A stretch of 64,000 bases of DNA from Pseudomonas sp. 8O (GTDB taxonomy: Bacteria > Pseudomonadota > Gammaproteobacteria > Pseudomonadales > Pseudomonadaceae), in NCBI RefSeq assembly GCF_902506495.1, contig NZ_LR733265.1, positions 808,098 through 872,097 of the forward strand, given 5' to 3'. Position 1 is the stretch's first letter. Each line of letters begins with the position of its first letter. Shown in pieces: positions 60,907-64,000 of this stretch. The translations under genes were made by a program, and so were the position numbers. The notes below the pieces were generated by a model. It was not told where the DNA came from, ran no database searches, and was given only the letters and a program-made list of their open reading frames with translations.

Positions 60907-62004
60907 TCACCTGTAGAGGGAAATGTATTCGTCACCGCGAACCAACAGGGCTTCACGGGGACCACGGTCTTTCACCACGATGTCGCGAACACTCAGGTCA
61001 TCGGTGTTGATGCGCTGGCCATCGGGCGAGCGGAAGACGTAGAGAGTTCGCCCAGCCAGTTGGCCGTATGTGGCGATGCGGTAATCCTTGAACTCAGCGG
61101 CCAGGGTGTTGGATGGCTTGGCTGAGGCTTGCAGGGGCGCGCTGGGCTGAGCCGGTGCGCGATTGGCGTAGGCCAGGGCACCGAACACGGGCACGCTGAT
61201 CACCAGGGCGAAAAGGGCGCCGAGGGCAAAGGCGTTGAGCACGCGAGTACGGCGGAAGAAGATTTTGGTGGTACGCATGAAGAACCCCATATCGCGCGTG
61301 GCGGGAGGCAGTGGGCGGCGCCAGTAGCCGGGCGGGAGCATGGAATACGAGCCTTTGTCGTAGCCTTTGTCGTATTCCTGGGTGGTGTCGTAGAAGCTGT
61401 AGAAGTCTTCGCCGCGATAGAACCAGTCTTCGACCTTGGGCGAGTTGAACTTGGGGCCGTACTTGACGATGGCCTGATGCAGTTTCGGCAGGCGGCCACT
61501 CCAGATACCGAGGGTGAGCAGGCGCAGCGGCCAGCGGATGAAGACCGGTGCTTTCATCCGGTCCCAGCGGTTCAGGTAGACGACGTGTTCAGCGATGGAT
61601 TCGCGGACTTGCTTGTCGATGACGTTGACGTTCTGGACGCATAGCCAGAGGTCCCAGCGGCGTTTACGCAGGAACAGGAAGAATTTCAGCAGGTCGGAGC
61701 GGCCGCCTTGGTTCCAGTCGCGGGAGTTGAGCCAGACACCGGCTTCATCCAGGAAGATGCCGCCAAATTTCTCTTCATCGTAGGTTTCCCAACCGTAGCC
61801 CAGGCCGATCAGGTCATCAGCGCTGGGCAGGTCCGGCAGGCGCACGACGCGGGAATGACGATTACCGGGCTTGCACAGGCGGTTCATGCGCACGTCGATG
61901 TTTACGGCGACGCGACGGCCAGACTTGAGGTAGTCGAGGATTTTTTGAACCAGCAGCAGGGTTTTGCCTGACCCTAGCTTGCCGGTGACGATATACACGG
62001 CCAT
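60907..62004 (-). CDS. Zot/pI-like morphogenesis ATPase
   Basis: Inner-membrane assembly ATPase of 365 residues. The cytoplasmic domain has Walker A GKLGSGKT (residues 8-15), Walker B GGIFLDEAG (81-89) and the Zot landmark FFLFLRKRRWDLWLCVQNVNVID. A single transmembrane helix at about 255-280 (VLNAFALGALFALVISVPVFG) leads to a short periplasmic domain expected to meet the secretin. Zot denotes homology to Vibrio CTXphi zonula occludens toxin; toxin activity is not implied. Confidence 0.95.
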   Translation of the reverse strand: MAVYIVTGKLGSGKTLLLVQKILDYLKSGRRVAVNIDVRMNRLCKPGNRHSRVVRLPDLPSADDLIGLGYGWETYDEEKFGGIFLDEAGVWLNSRDWNQGGRSDLLKFFLFLRKRRWDLWLCVQNVNVIDKQVRESIAEHVVYLNRWDRMKAPVFIRWPLRLLTLGIWSGRLPKLHQAIVKYGPKFNSPKVEDWFYRGEDFYSFYDTTQEYDKGYDKGSYSMLPPGYWRRPLPPATRDMGFFMRTTKIFFRRTRVLNAFALGALFALVISVPVFGALAYANRAPAQPSAPLQASAKPSNTLAAEFKDYRIATYGQLAGRTLYVFRSPDGQRINTDDLSVRDIVVKDRGPREALLVRGDEYISLYR

Positions 62005-62013
62005 GGCAGGGAC

Positions 62014-62385
62014 TCAGGTGTGAATGAACTGTTCGGAGAAGCGGTGCACCCAGTAGAAGACCAGCGATTTGAGCTTGGCCAGCACCAGCAGAGAGACGCA
62101 GTAGGACAGGTTGCTTGGCATCAGCATCCGGCCCACTTCGAAGAACTGCCCCGGTGCGCTCCCGGCAATCTGTTCCAGCAGCAAGGCGATGGCTTTGACG
62201 AACACTTCGACGGCCAGATGCACGGCGGCCACGATCAGGAAGAAGATAAGAGTCTTCTTGAAGAACGAGGCCAGGAAGGTCATGACCGGGGCGATCAGTG
62301 GACCGACGAAGCCGACAATGAAGGCGCCTGCACGGCTGAACAGGTTGGGGAAGAAGCGCTTGAGCCAGCCGAGAATCCAACCCAT
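62014..62385 (-). CDS. pVI-like minor virion protein (DUF2523 type)
   Basis: A 123-residue hydrophobic protein with about three transmembrane segments (AGAFIVGFVGPLIAPVMTFLASF, TLIFFLIVAAVHLAVEVFV, LSYCVSLLVLAKLKSLVFYW). It is in the normal slot between the adhesin and Zot. By analogy with pVI it caps the virion end together with pIII. It starts MGWILGWLKRFFPNLF and overlaps no neighbour. Confidence 0.82.
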   Translation of the reverse strand: MGWILGWLKRFFPNLFSRAGAFIVGFVGPLIAPVMTFLASFFKKTLIFFLIVAAVHLAVEVFVKAIALLLEQIAGSAPGQFFEVGRMLMPSNLSYCVSLLVLAKLKSLVFYWVHRFSEQFIHT

Positions 62386-62387
62386 GT

Positions 62388-63917
62388 TTAGTAGCCTCCT
62401 TTGCTGGCTTTGGCGTCCTCAAGGCGCAGGCCCGAGTAGAGGATTTTCCAGAGACCGATGACAGTGATCAGCCAAATGACGTACTCAAGCAGGGGCTTTA
62501 CCCGGCTGAGTTCGCAGACAGGCATGATGAAATCGGCGTCGTATTTACCGAGCCGAAAGCTGATGGTGTAGTCAGCGCAGCCCAGGTGAGAGGGCAGCAC
62601 TTGGTTCAGGAAGTCGAGGGTTTGGATAGCGACGCCGTCAGGGTCGAACATGCCGCCTTTACCTGATACCAACTCCGGTATTTTGTCTTCGAGGTCGCTT
62701 TTAGCTTCGGCTTCACGCTCGGTGATCATCTGTTCGGTGAAGTCGCTAATCTGGTCACCCAACTCGCTGCCCTGGCCGCTTGCTTCACCGCCAATAGCGC
62801 CGTTTTCGCCATCGCCTGAGCCGTCGTATTCACCGCCGAGCAGTTCTTCGATGCCATCGGCAATGCCATCAAGCACACCCTTGATAGCGCCTAACAGACC
62901 GTTGGTTTCATCGAGCTTGCCGCCGAGTTCATCGCCCAGCTTGCCAATGGCTTCGTTGGTTGCGCCTTGGTCGGAGCCTTGCGGACTGCCATTGCCAGTC
63001 TGGCCTGGGGCGGTCGGGTCGTTGTTTTCGTTGCCATCGGCGTTGCCGCCGTTCTTGGGGTGATCAGGCGAGGTTTCCGGGATGATCTTGGTCGGGTCGT
63101 TCGGATCGCTGCAGGTGTATTTGCCGTTGAAGTAACCGCAGTTGTTCTGCGGTTTGTCGGAGCCATAGCAGTTGTAGACGCCGTTGAAGTAGCCGCAGCC
63201 GGGTTCCTCCTGAAAGCAGCCCTCAACACCGTTAACCGAGCCACAACCGGGCTTTTGCGGGTTATGGCAGACGGTGACGTTGCCATTGGTGATGCATTGT
63301 TCTTCAGCGGGTGGCACCTCTGGATCACGGGGTGGGGTGCAGGATTCTTCGGTGCACTCTTCGACACCTTCACCAGCAGGCTGACCGGAGCCGTAAAAGT
63401 CAGTGGTGCAGATGCCTTGCCCCGTGGTCAGGTCGGCAAAGCACTTTTTGTTGGCGGCGCCGGTGTAGAGGCAGCCACCTTCTTGAATCTGGTCATCGCA
63501 GACGTAGGTTTTCAGGGCTGCAACGTACTGGCAGACCTGAGCGCGGGTGATGACGTTGCCCGCAGTGTCGGAGCAATCAACAGGAGGCGGGGCTTCGCAC
63601 ATGGTCTCAGGCGTGCCGGCTCTGACCCAGTTGCCGAAGGTGTCGAAAGTTCCGCCCGGATAGTAATAGCAACCCCCGCCACCAGCATTCACGCCGCCCA
63701 AAGCGCCATAGCTATCGCTATGTGGACGACCTCCAGCATCAATAAGCTGCCTACATACAGTCATAGCAGTTGCATTGCTTGAGCCGGAAGCGCTGAAACT
63801 GAGTTGCCCTTGGTAGGCGGTGAAGCAATACGCTTGAGCCAGGGAGGCCAGCGAGGAAAGCAGGAGCACGCAGACGCCGCGAAGCGCGAGCAAACGGAAA
63901 AGCGCGGCGTTGAACAT
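62388..63917 (-). CDS. pIII-like phage adsorption protein (TspB-like)
   Basis: Virion tip protein of 509 residues. The signal peptide runs to about residue 29. An N-terminal Cys-rich domain (residues 30-190) follows, then a run of small cysteine knobs of the form C-x(2-3)-NG-x(3-4)-C at 208-217, 225-234, 241-250 and 260-269. A Gly/Asn/Asp-rich linker occupies 285-385. A C-terminal domain precedes the transmembrane anchor (LEYVIWLITVIGLWKILYS, about 477-495). The N-terminal part should bind the host receptor, perhaps a type IV pilus, whose genes are also in this window. It is two bases from the pVI-like gene. Confidence 0.87.
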   Translation of the reverse strand: MFNAALFRLLALRGVCVLLLSSLASLAQAYCFTAYQGQLSFSASGSSNATAMTVCRQLIDAGGRPHSDSYGALGGVNAGGGGCYYYPGGTFDTFGNWVRAGTPETMCEAPPPVDCSDTAGNVITRAQVCQYVAALKTYVCDDQIQEGGCLYTGAANKKCFADLTTGQGICTTDFYGSGQPAGEGVEECTEESCTPPRDPEVPPAEEQCITNGNVTVCHNPQKPGCGSVNGVEGCFQEEPGCGYFNGVYNCYGSDKPQNNCGYFNGKYTCSDPNDPTKIIPETSPDHPKNGGNADGNENNDPTAPGQTGNGSPQGSDQGATNEAIGKLGDELGGKLDETNGLLGAIKGVLDGIADGIEELLGGEYDGSGDGENGAIGGEASGQGSELGDQISDFTEQMITEREAEAKSDLEDKIPELVSGKGGMFDPDGVAIQTLDFLNQVLPSHLGCADYTISFRLGKYDADFIMPVCELSRVKPLLEYVIWLITVIGLWKILYSGLRLEDAKASKGGY

Positions 63918-63938
63918 TTGTCAGGCTCCAAAAGGAAA

Positions 63939-63956
63939 GCCCCGCCGAAGCGGGGC
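63939..63956 (-). terminator. Terminator between coat protein and pIII-like genes
   Basis: GCCCCGC and GCGGGGC pair around a CGAA (TTCG on the minus strand) tetraloop; on the minus strand a T-rich stretch follows. In filamentous phages a terminator after the major coat gene keeps coat expression high and adhesin low. Confidence 0.82.
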
Positions 63957-63969
63957 CGTAGTGGGTGAC

Positions 63970-64000
63970 TTAGGCGCCCGCTGCGCTGAACACGCGGCTG
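63970..64000 (-). CDS. 3' tip of the phage coat protein gene (partial)
   Basis: Only the last nine codons and the TAA stop are in the window, reading SRVFSAAGA. The position just upstream of the terminator and the pIII-like gene is that of the inovirus major coat protein. Identification rests on position; the body of the gene lies outside. Confidence 0.55.
   Translation of the reverse strand, partial: SRVFSAAGA

Larger units (their letters stand above)
56691..64000 (-). mobile_element. Inovirus (filamentous phage) prophage, left part; continues beyond the window
   Basis: From the 3' end of tRNA-Met to the window end, all genes run on the minus strand in inovirus order: coat protein tip, pIII-like adhesin, pVI-like protein, Zot/pI, secretin, Rep, integrase and a cargo-like gene. 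The distal end, the single-strand binding protein and the second attachment repeat are not in the window, so completeness cannot be judged. Every visible gene is intact, with no stops or frameshifts. Confidence 0.92.

Overview
The window is a GC-rich chromosomal segment of a Pseudomonas sensu lato. Gene order, alginate genes and the dense repeats of the GTAGCCCGGATG and GTAGGAGC types suggest the P. mendocina/oleovorans (Ectopseudomonas) group. That placement is inferred from gene content; no database search was possible.

Region 1 (1-18.4 kb) is a housekeeping and type IV pilus block: ileS (3' part)-lspA-fkpB-ispH on the plus strand, facing the minus-strand minor-pilin cluster fimT, fimU-pilV-pilW-pilX-pilY1-pilE, then thiO, the PilS/PilR two-component pair, a small PP0621-type protein, bamD, and the rluD-pgeF pair. 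The order is that of P. aeruginosa, except that no pilY2 lies between pilY1 and pilE.

Region 2 (18.4-29.3 kb) is accessory metabolism: a NemR-like repressor with an Old Yellow Enzyme reductase, a GT4 glycosyltransferase, a LysR regulator divergent from a fatty-acid-hydroxylase/SRPBCC fusion, cysZ, trxB, an ABC-like ATPase, an SDR with a coupled membrane protein, and a small membrane-anchored protein, with several repeat elements between them.

Region 3 (29.3-45.9 kb) is the complete alginate operon on the minus strand, algD-alg8-alg44-algK-algE-algG-algX-algL-algI-algJ-algF-algA. Upstream of algD is a long AT-rich regulatory region with an AlgU-type promoter match and an exact AlgR-box match. 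Precursor supply (AlgA, AlgD), polymerisation with c-di-GMP control (Alg8, Alg44), periplasmic epimerisation, acetylation and trimming (AlgG, AlgX, AlgJ, AlgI, AlgF, AlgL) and export (AlgK, AlgE) are all present and look intact. A repeat element sits between algL and algI and supplies the algL stop codon.

Region 4 (45.9-56.7 kb) holds yaaA, a PIN-PhoH ATPase behind a possibly structured leader, moaC-moaD and moaE for molybdopterin synthesis, a membrane-anchored 5'-nucleotidase-like enzyme, an EamA transporter, a run of small secreted or membrane proteins (two of only 54 residues), a CbrC-family protein, and an elongator tRNA-Met.

Region 5 (56.7 kb to the end, running out of the window) is an inovirus (filamentous phage) prophage beside the tRNA-Met gene, all on the minus strand: coat protein (3' tip only), terminator, pIII-like adhesin, pVI-like protein, Zot/pI ATPase, its own secretin, Rep, tyrosine integrase, and a cargo-like four-helix membrane protein next to the presumed attachment site. 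Two adjacent perfect hairpins at the secretin-rep junction are the best candidate for the phage replication origin.
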